NCBI GenBank assembly: GCA_014529385.2
Contig: CM043967.1
Span: forward strand, 79,505,278 to 79,569,277
Direction of reading: 5' to 3'
Length of the DNA: 64,000 nt
DNA from: Adiantum capillus-veneris
Lineage: Eukaryota > Streptophyta > Polypodiopsida > Polypodiales > Pteridaceae
How positions within the stretch are numbered: the first letter of the stretch is position 1; each line of letters starts with the position of its first letter. The notes under the pieces are model-generated. The model saw only the letters and a list, made by a program, of their open reading frames with translations. It made no database searches and was not told where the DNA came from. Shown piece by piece: positions 41,021 through 52,502 of this stretch. Made by a program: the position numbers and the translations under genes.

Positions 41021-42286
41021 GTGATAAACATCTTGAAGAAGCATCAGACATCAACTGCTCATGGGAGACAACCAAGCATAACAACCTCTAGATGCCTAAA
41101 TGGTTTAGAAGATAATGATGTCAAGATACTACAACAGGAGCTGACAGAAGAGAAGATCTGCTTAGTGAAGCAGCCACATCAAGCGGGCATGCTCAGCCTC
41201 ACTGCACGTGCAATGAACTTAAAGGAGACCAGGGTTTTTGAGCCTCAAATGTTGATGGCATTTAAAGAGATAGATCCATCAGGAATAGCAGCCACTTCAT
41301 AGGATGAATGTAAGTCTCATTATAACATTACAGATGAGATTTACAAATCTCTCTTCACGAGCTGTACGCAATGGCTAAATCTCTTGCTACAAAAAGGAAA
41401 GGAGAAAGAGCCAATTCCTGAGATCACTAGGGGGTATGTGTAGTGGATCATTGCACAAAACAGTTTGCAATTCATTCTACCATGGACAATCAAGTGTGTT
41501 GGAAAGAATTTGGAAGGCATTGAGTTTCTCTACAATGAGAATAGCTCTACAATTCGTGTTGGTGTTTGCATCATAGGTACAACACACAAAAGTCTTACAT
41601 CTAGTGGTTGGAGTGCTACCCATTTTGATAAAGTAATTGATGGAGTATGTAGGGTAGCACATCAACCATCAGATTTTTTAATTGTTGGCTTAGTCAAGTA
41701 TCAACATGCTTCTTCCCTAGAGAAGGCAATTTATGAAAAATCTAAATGGTACGAAATGCATGTTCTACCTTTGAGCTCCTTAATGGGATCAGAGACCATC
41801 AAAACATGTGATCTTTGCGAAGTAATTTTTGGGGTTTGGGGGTTCTTCAGTCAAGGAGAGCAGTACACCAACTACTCTAGTGTTAAAGAGTCACTTTTGG
41901 AGCCAATGCATACTCTCTGCATCAACGACGACAAGTATGATGCTATGACCACGGCCAAAGCCTTTTTTGTGCGTCGTGCAATCAAATGCATCTGTGTCAA
42001 AGAAGATGATCAAGTAATAGACATCTTCTCATTAGGCTATGGGACTAAAGAGGCACTACAACAATAGAGAAAGATGATATCAGTTTCTTGTACTAGTGAT
42101 CAAATGACGCAATTGGAATCTCTTTGCCATTCCATAGTGGAAGAAGACCTTGATCTTAGAAGGTGGGAATGTATGGATACCATAGAGAAATTCAATGATG
42201 CTAAGGATTTAGAGAAAGAAGAAATTGAAGTACCATTGGATGCAAGTGCCGAGGTCATTCTAGAAATTCTACAGGAAACAGGTTAA
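41021..42286 (+). pseudogene. Unknown protein, about 420 codons, with three TAG stops
   Basis: One frame stays open except for three amber codons (about 41300, 41441 and 42065). It includes LTEEKICLVKQPHQAGMLSL, FEPQMLMAFKEIDPSG, LPWTIKCVGKNLEGIEFLY, DFLIVGLVKYQHASSLEKAI, TIKTCDLCEVIFGVWGFFSQ and an acidic C-terminus EEDLDLRRWECMDTIEKF. I do not recognise the family. There is no signal peptide or clear membrane segment. The long stretch without frameshift suggests recent loss. CAG to TAG changes at CHG sites would explain all three stops. The CCCTATGGCC satellite follows directly. Confidence 0.5.
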
Positions 42287-42565
42287 GCTAGCTACCCATG
42301 ATATTACATTATTGATATTTAGATTATTATTGTTGTCATTTTATTTTATTTGTCCCATCTCAAATCCGCCCATGATGTTAAAAACATTGATGTTTGGGTT
42401 GTTATTTTTCTCAATTTATTTTCTTTGAAAAAATGTGAACTTGTGAGTTTGAGTTTTTTCACAATAAATGAATTAGACTTAAGTGTATGATATTATATGG
42501 ACATGTTGTGGAATATATAATTCTACATATATATGGTCATAAGATATATTATGGAATACTTTAAA
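42287..42565. other. AT-rich 3' flank
   Basis: AT-rich, no coding capacity. It lies between the unknown ORF and the satellite. Confidence 0.4.
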
Positions 42566-43306
42566 TTTAAGTGGTCATATGAGGTTTGGGAAGAACACCC
42601 TATGACTTGAGGATCATAGAGTTGTTTGTAGACATGGCACCCTATGGCCCTAGGGCCATAGAATCCCTGAAAAGCAAATGGGATACCCTACAACCTTACG
42701 GACGTAGGGTGATTACATCGAGTCTCTAAAAGGGAACATAAGCATTTGGATCACTCTATAGACTTAGGTCCATAGGGTGTCAACATAGAATCCACCAAAA
42801 GCATTTGGCCTACCCTATAAGCATTTGGGTCACTCTATAGCCTTAGGTCAAAAGGGTGTCAACATAGAATCCACCAAAAGCATTTGGCCTACTCTATCAG
42901 CATTTGGGTCACTCTATAGCCTTAGGTCCATAGGGTGTCAACATAGAATTCACCAAAAGCATTTGGTCTACCCTATAATCTTACGGATATAGGGTGATTA
43001 CATAGAGTCTTTAAAAGGGCACATAAGCATTTGGGCTACTCTACAGCCTTAAGGCCATAGGGTGTCAACATAGAATCCTTCAAAAGCATTTGGGCTACCC
43101 CACAATCTTATGGATTTAGGGTGATTACATGAAGTCTCTAAAAGGGAACATAAGCATTTTGGATATTCTAGAAGGAGACATAAGTTATCCAAGAGCATTT
43201 AGGATAACCTAAGGCCTTATGGCCATAGGGTGCTGACTTAGAATCTCCACACGGACACTTAAACCACCCCATGGATGCAAATCACTTAGCTCTCTATGTA
43301 CACATC
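42566..43306. repeat. CCCTATGGCC satellite, small array
   Basis: Units with ACTCTATAGCCTTAGGTCCA, ATAGGGTGTCAACATAGAAT and AAGCATTTGG, repeated at about 55-115 bp. They share the CCCTATGGCC and GGCCATAGGGTG half-sites with the array at 32.6-35.6 kb, but are a different subtype. Confidence 0.85.
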
Positions 43307-45310
43307 TTATAAAATATCACATGACACCCTACGGCCTTTAGACCATAGGTTGGTTATAAGAGGCCAAGGTTGAATGAACTCACCTTCGAGAATGCCTGAA
43401 GGCGTACAGTGAGCGTACAAAAAGTATACAGCATTGGTCAAAGTTGGACCAAATCCAAGGGCCCACTTTGTGGCGGCAATGAAATCCCAATGCACCGTCT
43501 TAAATTCCTTTTCAATGTCTACCTGCATTATGAGAACATCCTGTCGTGTATACTTGGCATATTCCATTCCAATCAATACATTAGCCAAATTATCCAAAAT
43601 TTGGTGACGAGGAATGAAGCCATATTACACAAAATGGATATCTGACATAAGCGGATCCTTGGTACGGCTCACAATCATTTTGACAAGATTTTATATATAA
43701 TCGGCATAACATTAATCAACTGCTAATGCAAGAACTGCTCGCAAAGCCCTTTTTTTAGGGGGAACAACTTCAACAACCCCTGTTTCCAAGATATTGGCGA
43801 ATTCTATTTTTCCCACGCAGCGTTCATCATGTAGAGAAAAGGTTCTTTCAGAGGCTCCCAAAAGGAGATCAAAAATTCCACAGTGAGACCATCCCAACCA
43901 GGCGAACACCATCACCCGAAAGCAAGCAATACTGAGTGCAATTCATTTTTTATAAAATCCGCCTCCATGGCGAAAGCATCTTGAGGAAAGATAATTGAAT
44001 GCACTATAGATAACAGAATTTGATGTGCTTGAAGAACCTCAGCAGATGCCACAGAGGGAGCAACAAAAGAATTCCTAAAATGGGAAACTATGGCATCCTT
44101 AAGCTCACATTTTGAGACTGTCCAAGCGCCTTGTCAGAGCATGACTTGCTTAATAGTTTGAGAAGCCCTTGAATGATGCAAGTGCTCAAAAAAAATATTT
44201 CAAGGCACATCCCTTATCCAAGAATGCTCAATGGAGAGCAAAAGTTTTCCATTTGTCCAATTTTCATTTATCATTATGTTGAAGATACACCCAGGCCTAA
44301 CAAAGAGCTGTCAATTCATTTTCAGACAATAAATGTATGTCTGCTAAGAGTTGAAGCTGTTGATACACATGCTTGGCATCTTCAACATCACCACATAATT
44401 GAAACATGTAATGCTTTCCATAATCCTGAAATACACTTTGCATGGGGACAACAAAGTGAACTCGAGCAATATTAGAATCAAGATGCATTTGGGCGACCAG
44501 AGGGAGAATAACATCATAAATCATCTCACGGAATGCTTTGTGCGAAAGATATGCATTGTTGATGTGGAGCACAGGTTTCTTAGGAAGAGGTTGGTCAGTG
44601 TAGTTTCTCAAAGCACAACAACATCACAACGGGAGCATGATCAGATAGAAGAAAAGAACGGTCTATTCTCACTTCGCATACAAACTCATCAAATTGTTGC
44701 ATGTTGAGGATATACCACCGATCTAATCTTGCTCGATATGGAGAAAGAGCATTATGATGAAACATGTACCCCAAAACATTAGGCTACAAAAGGGTCCACA
44801 ACTCCAACATCCATGTGTATGTAATGAGATCTGTCCATGCTTGCAATTCCGTACGGAACTGTGCAAATGTCTTGTATTTTTATCTGTTAAAGCAGGTGCA
44901 TTATTAAAATCACCACAAAACAGTGCATTTGAAAGCCATGGATAAGAAGACATCTACTTCAAAAAAATAGCTCATTGTCTTGAGGCCGTATGTGCATAGA
45001 CACCACCACAAAATAGCTCATTGTCTCGAGGTCATATGTGCATAGACACCACCAAATTCATAGATCTGGCCATTGATTATACATTGAACCACAAGCCAAT
45101 GACCGATCGGATCATTATACGCTATAATTGGGTGCAATTTATGCTTAACCATAATCAATACACCTAGAAATCCTAATAAACTAGGATAAGCTATCATATA
45201 CCCTGCAAAATATGAGCATTGGACAACATACTCATGTTGATTATGCTCTTGCAAAACCACAATGTCTGCCTTACATGTATGCACATATAGTGCCATGTTA
45301 ATCTCCACTT
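43307..45310 (-). pseudogene. L1-type LINE ORF2 remains (endonuclease and partial RT)
   Basis: On the minus strand the AP-endonuclease domain starts truncated (ADIVVLQEHNQHEY, then GVLIMVKHKLHPI and DPIGHWLVVQC). It continues with NALFCGDFNNAP and LLSDHAPVVMLL, so the catalytic Glu, GDFN and SDH motifs are visible in broken frames. The RT begins around 43900 (AWLGWSHCGIFDLLL) and has PRHQILDNLANVL and IMQVDIEKEFKTVHWDFIA, LGFGPTLTNAVYFLYA. It stops before the YxDD site at the satellite border. Such proteins nick DNA and copy LINE RNA in place. It is clearly inactive. Confidence 0.82.
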
Positions 45311-45315
45311 ATAAG

Positions 45316-46042
45316 TCAATCGCTCATCGATAAGAAAATCACACCTGTTATAGCATCAAATGGAATCCAAACGTAGCAAAACTTCTAGGACAAGTTTATA
45401 AGACCTAAGAATACATGCCTATATGGCCTCAAACCCCACTTTAGGTCAGGTTCTAAAATCGTGATTATTAACAACAGTGGATTTTTGACCTAGTCGTTTT
45501 TGACCGAGAATGCATCTAAATGCTTAGCAATGATGTCCCAATACCCCTCCTATGCTTAGTTTTCGATTTAAAAGTGTAAATTTCTAGTTATGATGCAATT
45601 AGGCCGCGGGTCTGTGACGCCAAAAGCTACGAAATACTGTGAATGGCTTACGTCAATGCATAGAGCTCTTACCTACGGTTTCAATGCAACAAACGCATTC
45701 GCAATGTGACAATCGAAGGGGGATTAGGAAGCGTGAGAAGGAGAGAAGTGAGCACCGTTAGCTCACGCTGTGTATTTCTTATCCAAAAACTTATAAAAAA
45801 CTTACAAAAATTGGCTTTTATACCTTAGCCAAGGTTCTTGGGTTGTCAAAAGTAATAGTCTAGAGTTCTACCAAAGCTAGGAATTGACTGGCTGATACAA
45901 TCTGGAAGCTTGTAGCCTCGGCTCATTAATTACAAATTTTACCAAGAAAATAGGAGTTACAATATTCTCGATTTATCAAAATAATAATTGTTTTACAAGG
46001 AGAACTCCAAAAAATGGTGTCCGCATTAGCTTGCTGCTAACA
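45316..46042 (-). repeat. 3' LTR, truncated
   Basis: Matches 61625-62313 (for example GGACAAGTTTATAAGACCTA and ATATGGCCTCAAACCCCACT). It ends GCTGCTAACA like its partner but lacks the first roughly 190 bp, where LINE sequence begins. A TATA box (GGTATAAAAGCC, minus strand) lies at about 45812-45823. Confidence 0.88.
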
Positions 46043-48530
46043 TTCCCCCCCTCCTCGCCTGTGTCGTCCCTTGACACAGCTTTATGGGCTGAAGTAATCT
46101 TCGGCTTGACGGCGGGTGAGGCGGTCTTTCAATGTGTCCATTGCCTTTTGGTATCTGAGTTTGCGCTCTTTGTCTGGCACTTGCATAAAATGCATGGTGA
46201 CTGTTTTTTAGTTCCACTGCCGAGTATCCTATAAATATCGCTGTGAGGTTTCCTATCACCGGTGTAAATATCTTCATTCTCCAGGTGAAGAAGCCAGTGT
46301 AGAATGCCTCCTCAAAAGCTAGCATATTGTGCGAGGGTAGAAACATGCATCGGGCATAAAAGCCATAAAGAACTTCTTCTGAGGGTTGCCCACTTAGATC
46401 ATAGAAGAGGCCTTTGTTTCCTTCCAAAAATGAGAGCCATGGGGCTCCTGTCTGCTTAGGATCATTGAAGACCTGTATGCATGTGAGTAGCATTCGGCAT
46501 ATTTTATATAACATGGCACATGAGAGATCTAGCAGACTTTCGAAGATGTCATGGTGCCTGTTAGGGTTTTCACCATGTATTCTTCTCTTGCTTGGCCTCT
46601 CTCTGGAGCTGGTAGCCTGGGAAAATTTATCCATGTTGGCCTCTTCTTCTGCAGTGCTTCGTGTGCTTGCCATGTCCTTACTGGTGGTACCGAAAAAAAT
46701 GTGGGATCTTTCTGTATAGCCGCAGGTGCTCTTGTGAACAGAATCAAGTATCTTGGATTCTTGTTTAGCCACCTTAGCCTCCACTTCGGGTGGTCTTGAT
46801 CTATGCCATCTTCTTGCATATCCTTGTATAAGCTTTCCTTTAATTGTAAGAGTTCTACCTTGATGAGAGGGTATGGTAGGGATTGTTGGTGCCATTGAGC
46901 ATTGATTTGATTGGGAGTGAGCTAAGTGATGTTGACAGAGTGTAAAACTCTCAACTCCCAATCCATAGCTACCTACCACTGCTCATTTACCTCTAAGGCG
47001 ATCTTCTCCTTCAGTGCATCTTTTTCAGCCTTTGACAGCTGGCACCATTGGCATTGTGTCTTCCTCTGTGATTTGGATTTGAAAATCTTCTCCACCACTC
47101 GGCTCTTTGGTAGACTGTGTCACGAATTCAGCAAATGAGACCGAGGGGATGTCCACTTGGGGCGGCTCTGAAGTGCCTCCCTCTTCCTGTATATCTGGCT
47201 TTCCCTCTTTGAGGAGCTGATTTATTCTTTTCAATTCTGTAATTTCCTTAAGGAGCTCCTCCTCTCTCTGGACCCGCATGAGTGCCAGGTCTCTGCGTTG
47301 TGACTGCTCCAGCTTCAACTCCAGTTCTAGATCTTTATTTTTCTTTTCAAGAGCTTTGTACATTTCATATGTTCCCTTGATCGAGGCCACGGCTGGATTT
47401 TATTTGAATTGCCGCAAGAAAGTGGCCTGATCATTAATTCTTTGTTCAGAATACTGCAGAGATGCGTTTTCTACATCTAATTGTACTTGAATCTTCTGAG
47501 CTGACAGAGACGTGGTAAGAAGTTCATTTGTCACTTCTGTTAGCTGCTCATCTTTCACTTTGCAAGCATCAGAAACTTAGTCAAGAGGTCACCCAACTCC
47601 TTTATTTCCTTCTATTGGTTGTCCGTGGCTATCTGATGCCGTTCTGCTTCAGTCTTTAGCTCTTGTACTTGCCTTTTGAGATCTGTGATAGTAGCCATTC
47701 TGTCATCAAGCTCACCTTGAAGAGCATCGATGACCACTTCTAATTCTTTGGCTTTAGTACTGCGGTTAAAGGCTACTGAGCAGAGTTTATCCTTCATGAA
47801 TTGCATCTGCCTTGCATACTCGTTTACTTGTGGAATGACTTCATCATTGGACTGCCACTCCTCCTGTCTTGCAAGTTGAGATGTGCCGGCAGCCTCTTGT
47901 GTTGCTTCTTGTTGTGTTGTTATTGCTGGTGTTTCTATGGAGATGGTTTCTTTTCCTTGGCCATCCCGAGTTTTTGAAACCTCGGTAGTGGCTGAGTGGA
48001 AATTACTGTTGTGGTCTCAACCCTTTCTGGTTCCACGGCTTCAGGCCTTTCTACCTTCTCAGTCTCGGTTTCTTCCTCATGTGTAGTGGTTTGCTCTTTT
48101 TTGTATCTTGCCCTTTATCAATTTCATCCGCCTCCTTGTGAGTTTCCTCGGCTGTCTACTCTGGCGTTGGTTCAGCTTCCTTTTCTTCATGTTTTTTGGC
48201 GTGGTCAGTTTGCTGTGTAGCTTCCGTTTGGTGGGTGAATTCAGAATCTCTCTCCTTGTTGGTCTCAGATTCTTCATTGGTGTCTTGGCCTGGCGGTGAT
48301 GATGGTGGAGTGGGCATGGGTTGGTCCTGTTGTTCCGGTGGTGGTGAGGTGGGTTGGGGAGATGCCTGGCCTTGCTCTTGAGTTTTTGCTTCCTCAACTA
48401 TCTTGGCTGCTTCTTTTGCCTCTTTCAACTTTAAGGCTTCTGCCTCTTGGTACATTCTTTCTAAATGATCTTTAGGATCCTCGGCCTCTTTCCTTGAATG
48501 ATGTTTCATTCGAAGTCCTTTCAAGCTTCA
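46026..48530 (-). pseudogene. Accessory ORF of 17-kb element: linker, coiled coils, C-terminal domain
   Basis: Continuation of the ORF at 48650-49494. It begins with an E/Q/P-rich low-complexity segment (48524-48156, LERMYQEAEALKLKEAKEAA). Coiled-coil text follows at 47806-47612 (IDALQGELDDRMATITDLKR) and 47390-47025 (YKALEKKNKDLELELKLEQS). The C-terminal domain is in a 317-codon frame at 46979-46026 (FESLLDLSCAMLYKICRMLL, FLEGNKGLFYDL, then a hydrophobic stretch IFTPVIGNLTAIFIGYSAV). Frames change at least twice. The position matches the env-like third ORF of Athila elements, but no envelope feature is convincing. A structural or chromatin-related role is just as possible. Confidence 0.5.
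46043..46057 (-). promoter_or_regulatory. Polypurine tract of the 17-kb element
   Basis: Minus strand GAGGAGGGGGGGAA lies directly before the 3' LTR start TGTTAGCAGC. Confidence 0.88.
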
Positions 48531-48649
48531 TCTCTTCCCTCCTAGCTCTTTTTTCTTCGTTGTCAGAGCTTTCACTGATGTGCCGCTCTGATGAGGTGTC
48601 ATCTGATTCATCACCTGATTTAAATGATCTTTTACCTGATCTTGGAGAG

Positions 48650-49494
48650 AGTTAAGCTGCCAAGATCCATATGTTTTGATCTGGGGCAGGCAATAGGTTG
48701 CTTGCCATGCCAATGGCATGATAGTCTATTCTGGTCAATACTTCCAGCGCGCCCAAGTATGTTATCTTTCCCTCCTTATTGGTGGCCTTCAATGTTGTCA
48801 ACATATATTGCGCGTGGTCCACAGGTTGTTTGGTGGTTGACTTCAGAACTTGTGTAAAAGTGGTGGCCATGGCATGATTTGGTGTTGTGTACCTTGATGG
48901 CCTTTTCGCCAGGAAATGGAAATGTTGATGGTACAGACGGGCTGGCTCTTCCACCTGGTTGTGGATGATATCGGCAAATGTAGCCGCAGCTGTTTCCTTC
49001 GTAAATGTGCCAGCTGTTTTCCTATCTCTTGCCCGCATGGTCATCCCTTCAGTGGGCAATTTGACTGCCTCTGCCACTATTTCCTTTGTGATTACAACCT
49101 CGACCTTGTTTCCTTGGTTGTCTGAGATTCGGGTAATGTCGTTTTCCTTGATGGTGGACAGAATCTGGTAAGCTTTCTGAAAGTCTACTCTGCAGGGATC
49201 TTGTTCATAGAAGTGTTGGAGTCCCAACCTGCGGTTAGCCTCTTTGGTTTCTAGCTTTGCAGCTACATCATAGACCTATTTAGGCAAGAGCTGCAAATTG
49301 ACCGGATGCCCTTCTTCACTCTTAAACCCTCTAGTGAAGACTGGGGTATGGTGTTCTTCTAATTGCTCTTTAGAATGGTAAGATGCCTTTGTTGCCTTTA
49401 CTGACTCGGGGTCCAATTGATACGAGGGTAGTTCTTGCAGTTTCTCCTTTTGGTTTAACTTCTTCTTGGCCTTCTCCGCAGCTTGCAATGCTCT
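48650..49494 (-). pseudogene. Accessory ORF of 17-kb element: N-terminal domain
   Basis: One frame with a single TAG at about 49278. Text includes LQHFYEQDPCRVDFQKAYQI, ITRISDNQGNKVEVVITKEI, ARLYHQHFHFLAKRPSRYTT and LGALEVLTRIDYHAIGMASN. It resembles the ORF at 1212-1868 in pattern and position, so it seems to be a conserved gene of this retroelement family. The domain is unknown to me. A basic Lys-rich lead-in (AEKAKKKLNQKEKLQ) precedes it. Confidence 0.55.
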
Positions 49495-50440
49495 TGTTCA
49501 GTGAATAGAGTGCAAAGTTAGCAGAGTTTCCAGATTTTTCTTCAGAATGTCCTTTTGGATTGAAATGCTGATAATCTGGTCCAAATTGCTTCATATCAAT
49601 TTTTGAACAAGCAAAGATGCATAAAAATCATGCAAGGAACAAAACTGTATGGTCAAAACAAAATTTGCAACCAAAGTAAATAATCGTGATTATTTACAGG
49701 TGGAAAAGTTTTCAATTTTTTGCAAACTTGGCTTATAGGCTTGAAGTATATGCCAATTACATGCTTTGAGGGAAATATGGGCTCATTTAGATGTACAAGG
49801 TGAAAATGGTGCCAGATTCTGGGCTCAATATGTTGTGCAAGAGCTGGGTCTTGAGTAAATAACTCAAGGGTTTTCGATGTTGAGGTTTGCTACCGATGTC
49901 TTCCAAAGAGCAAATCTTGTAGCCTTTGTGCTCTTTGTTTGATAGTACCATCAGGGTGTTTAAGAACGCTGATTGCTTGAGCTGTTGGTAGCACGTTAGA
50001 CGGTTGTTGAGCTTTTTCTCGCCATTGGTAGCTCGGCCTTCTTGGTGCATGGTGTTTGAGAGCCTATTGCGACTTAACTCGCCAATGTTTGATTGATTTT
50101 GCGTTCTGTGGAGAAGATAAGCGCTCCTTTTTCTTCCAAACTTTTTTCATGTTAGGTTTCTTGTTCATAGATGCCCGATTTTGTGCTTGAATCCTTGGAA
50201 CCGTCTTTTGTTTCTTTGGTGAAATTTTAGGCACCCAAATTTGGTTTGGTGAATCCACAAGTTGTGCTTTTGGTACCCAAATTTGCCTGACTCCTTGCAT
50301 GCTACTTGTAGCATTTGTTTGTCGAGGGGATGGAGAAGATTTGCTTCATGGAATGGTCCTATGATTGCATCTTTTCCATTCCTCTTTGCTTGGTGCAATA
50401 GGAACAATGAGTTGCCCACCTTTAAGTGATAGCTTTAGCT
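49495..50440 (-). pseudogene. Region between second retropepsin and accessory ORF
   Basis: Broken frames with RQIWVPKAQLVDSPNQIWVP and a basic stretch (KKPNMKKVWKKKERLSS) around 50.1-50.3 kb, which continue the sequence after the second protease. From 49.6 to 50.0 kb nothing is recognised except one copy of the TAATCGTGATTA palindrome (49676-49697), otherwise found in the leader. Confidence 0.4.
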
Positions 50441-50813
50441 AATTCGTATCCCAATTTGGCACTCCCTTGTAAGTACGCATCCAAGGAATGCCAAGAATCA
50501 TCATCTCATTCATGTGTTCATCTGGCAAGCATACAAACTGATGCGAACATGAGCATCCATATACTACCACGTTCCAGCTGACTACTCCTAATGTTGGAGT
50601 TAGATTCTTGTTGCATCCTTTAATTTTCGTTATTCCTACGGTCAATGCTTGACTTGTTTCTTTCCTGTATGTGGAATAACTGACTGCATTCACTGTAGCT
50701 CCTGTGTCTACCAAAGCATTGGTGCTATGATTGTCGAGTTGTACTTTGATGCGCAGATCCATTCCATCTAACCAGTCATCATCTGTTGAAACTGCATCTT
50801 TAGGTAATTTCAA
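50441..50813 (-). CDS. Second retropepsin, downstream of integrase
   Basis: A 124-codon open frame: LRIKVQLDNHSTNALVDTGA, then TVNAVSYSTYRKE, VVSWNVVVYGCSCSHQFVCL and MMILGIPWMRTYKGVPNWDT. The D-T-G-A active site, the following hydrophobic strands and the ILGIPW motif are those of retroviral-type aspartic proteases. The usual gag-pol protease of this element is separate (54.1-54.6 kb, DSGA). It may be a second protease, or a protease-fold domain used otherwise. It is better preserved than the first. No recognisable start context; it may be part of a longer polyprotein. Confidence 0.7.
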
Positions 50814-51015
50814 AGCATTGGTACTATGATTGTTGAGCTATACTTTGATGCGCATATCCATTCCATCTAACCAATCATCATCTGTTGAAACTGCATCTTT
50901 AGGTAATTCCAAAGCATTGGTACTATGATTGTTGAGCTATACTTTGATGCGCATATCCATTCCATCTAACCAATCATCATCTGTTGAAACTACGTCTTTA
51001 GGTAATTCCCATTGT
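50710..51015 (-). repeat. 111-bp tandem triplication
   Basis: AAAGCATTGGTACTATGATT followed by CCATTCCATCTAACCAATCA occurs three times with starts at about 50717, 50811 and 50922. The copies at 50811 and 50922 are nearly identical. The unit covers the N-terminal part of the second retropepsin. Confidence 0.85.
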
Positions 51016-51189
51016 CGATCATCTAATTCCAAAGTGTTGATGGGAATCGGTATCTGTTGATTCTTGATAGCAGCTTTACACTTGAGTACCCGAAGTCTAG
51101 CTTCCTCTTGGGCTTCATGAATAACCTATTGTCGCTTCATCTTTCTTTGTTTGGCTGCATGCATTCTCTCTAGCAATTCATTGGTTAGT

Positions 51190-52502
51190 GGAAAATTGCA
51201 TTTCTTTAAATGACATCCACTACTCCAGCCATTGGTTCACCATCTAGGGTTGACAATTTTACTGCTCCACTTGGAGATACATCTTCAATGATAAATGGTC
51301 CATTTTCCTTTTTCTTAAACTTGGGAATGTGTTGCTTAAGGGAATAGACTAGAACTAATTCCTCTTTCTTGAAAATTTTGGTAATTAAGTGAGAATCAAA
51401 AAACTATTTTTGTTCCTGCTTTTGTGCATAGATATAAGCTACAGCAGTTAGCCTTTGCTCGTCTAGCTTTTCCAAATATTCAAGTCTTTCTGACAATTCA
51501 TGTCTAGTCCACTCAAGAGTTTGTGCTAGCTACCCTCAAGGTTAGCAATAGAAATTCTATTGGCAGTATGGCATCAAGACCACAAACAAGGTTAAAGGGT
51601 GTAGCATTTAAAGCTGTTTTGAATGAAACTCGATAAGCCCATAGAGCACCATGGAGATTCATTTCCCAGTCGGTCCTTCCTGAACCAACCACTTTGGTCA
51701 GTACTGAGCTAAGAATTTTATTTGTATTCTCAGCTTTTCCTTTTGCTTGTGGGTGATAGGGAGCTGATTTGTTATGGATAACCATAAATTCATTAAGCAA
51801 ATACTCTATTACCTCGTTGAGGAAATGAGTTCCCCGATCATTGACAATCTCTATTGGCAATCCATACCTTACGAATACATACTCATATAAGAATGCAACA
51901 GTGGTTTTGGCATCATTCTTTTGAGTCACTTTAGTCTCGGCCCATTTAGTCAAATAGTCCGTAGCTACAATGATATATTGAGCTTGGGTTCTATAAGCAG
52001 GTGGTTGTATTGGTCCAACAAAATCTATACTCCATTTTGCGAAGGCTCTAGCCCCCATCATTGGTCTTAAGGGCATGTTGTCTACTTGTGTTGGCATTTT
52101 TGCTCGTTGACAAGCATCACACCTTCGAACATATTCTTTGGCATATGCAAAAAGTGTTGGCCATCATTTGCCTGCCATCAAGATTGCTCTTGCAGTGGTC
52201 TCACTAGAAAAGTGACCTCCAGCTAATCCAGCATGTACTTGTTCTATAATCGGAATATACTCGTTTTCATTTGCACAAAGATGCAAATGTTTATCTTTAC
52301 CTCTCCGATACAATTGGTTCCCAATGAGAGCATAGTCTCTTGCTTCCATTTCAATTGCTCTTTGACGGTGTTTACTCATATCCTCGGGAAATGTTCGGCT
52401 TGATAAGTAAGTAACTAGATAGTTACTCCACTTAGGAACAGGTGACATTTGAAACAATGTTACATGAGGGATGGGTGGTTGTTTTTGACACTGAGGGCAA
52501 TC
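51190..52502 (-). pseudogene. Integrase of the 17-kb element
   Basis: Starts with the Cys pair CPQC (52497-52486) that completes a first H2C2 module begun in the RT ORF. A second complete module follows: HAGLAGGHF (about 52240) and CDAC (52119-52108). The catalytic residues are present: Asp in WSIDFVGPIQPP, Asp in EIVNDRGTHF and Glu in QAKGKAENTNKIL. ALWAYRVSFKTALNATPF and GLDAILPIE end the core. The tail is in broken frames to about 51200 (IIEDVSPSGAVKLSTLDGE). In-frame stops occur at about 52506 and 52160. It should integrate cDNA; the stops make it inactive. Confidence 0.85.
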
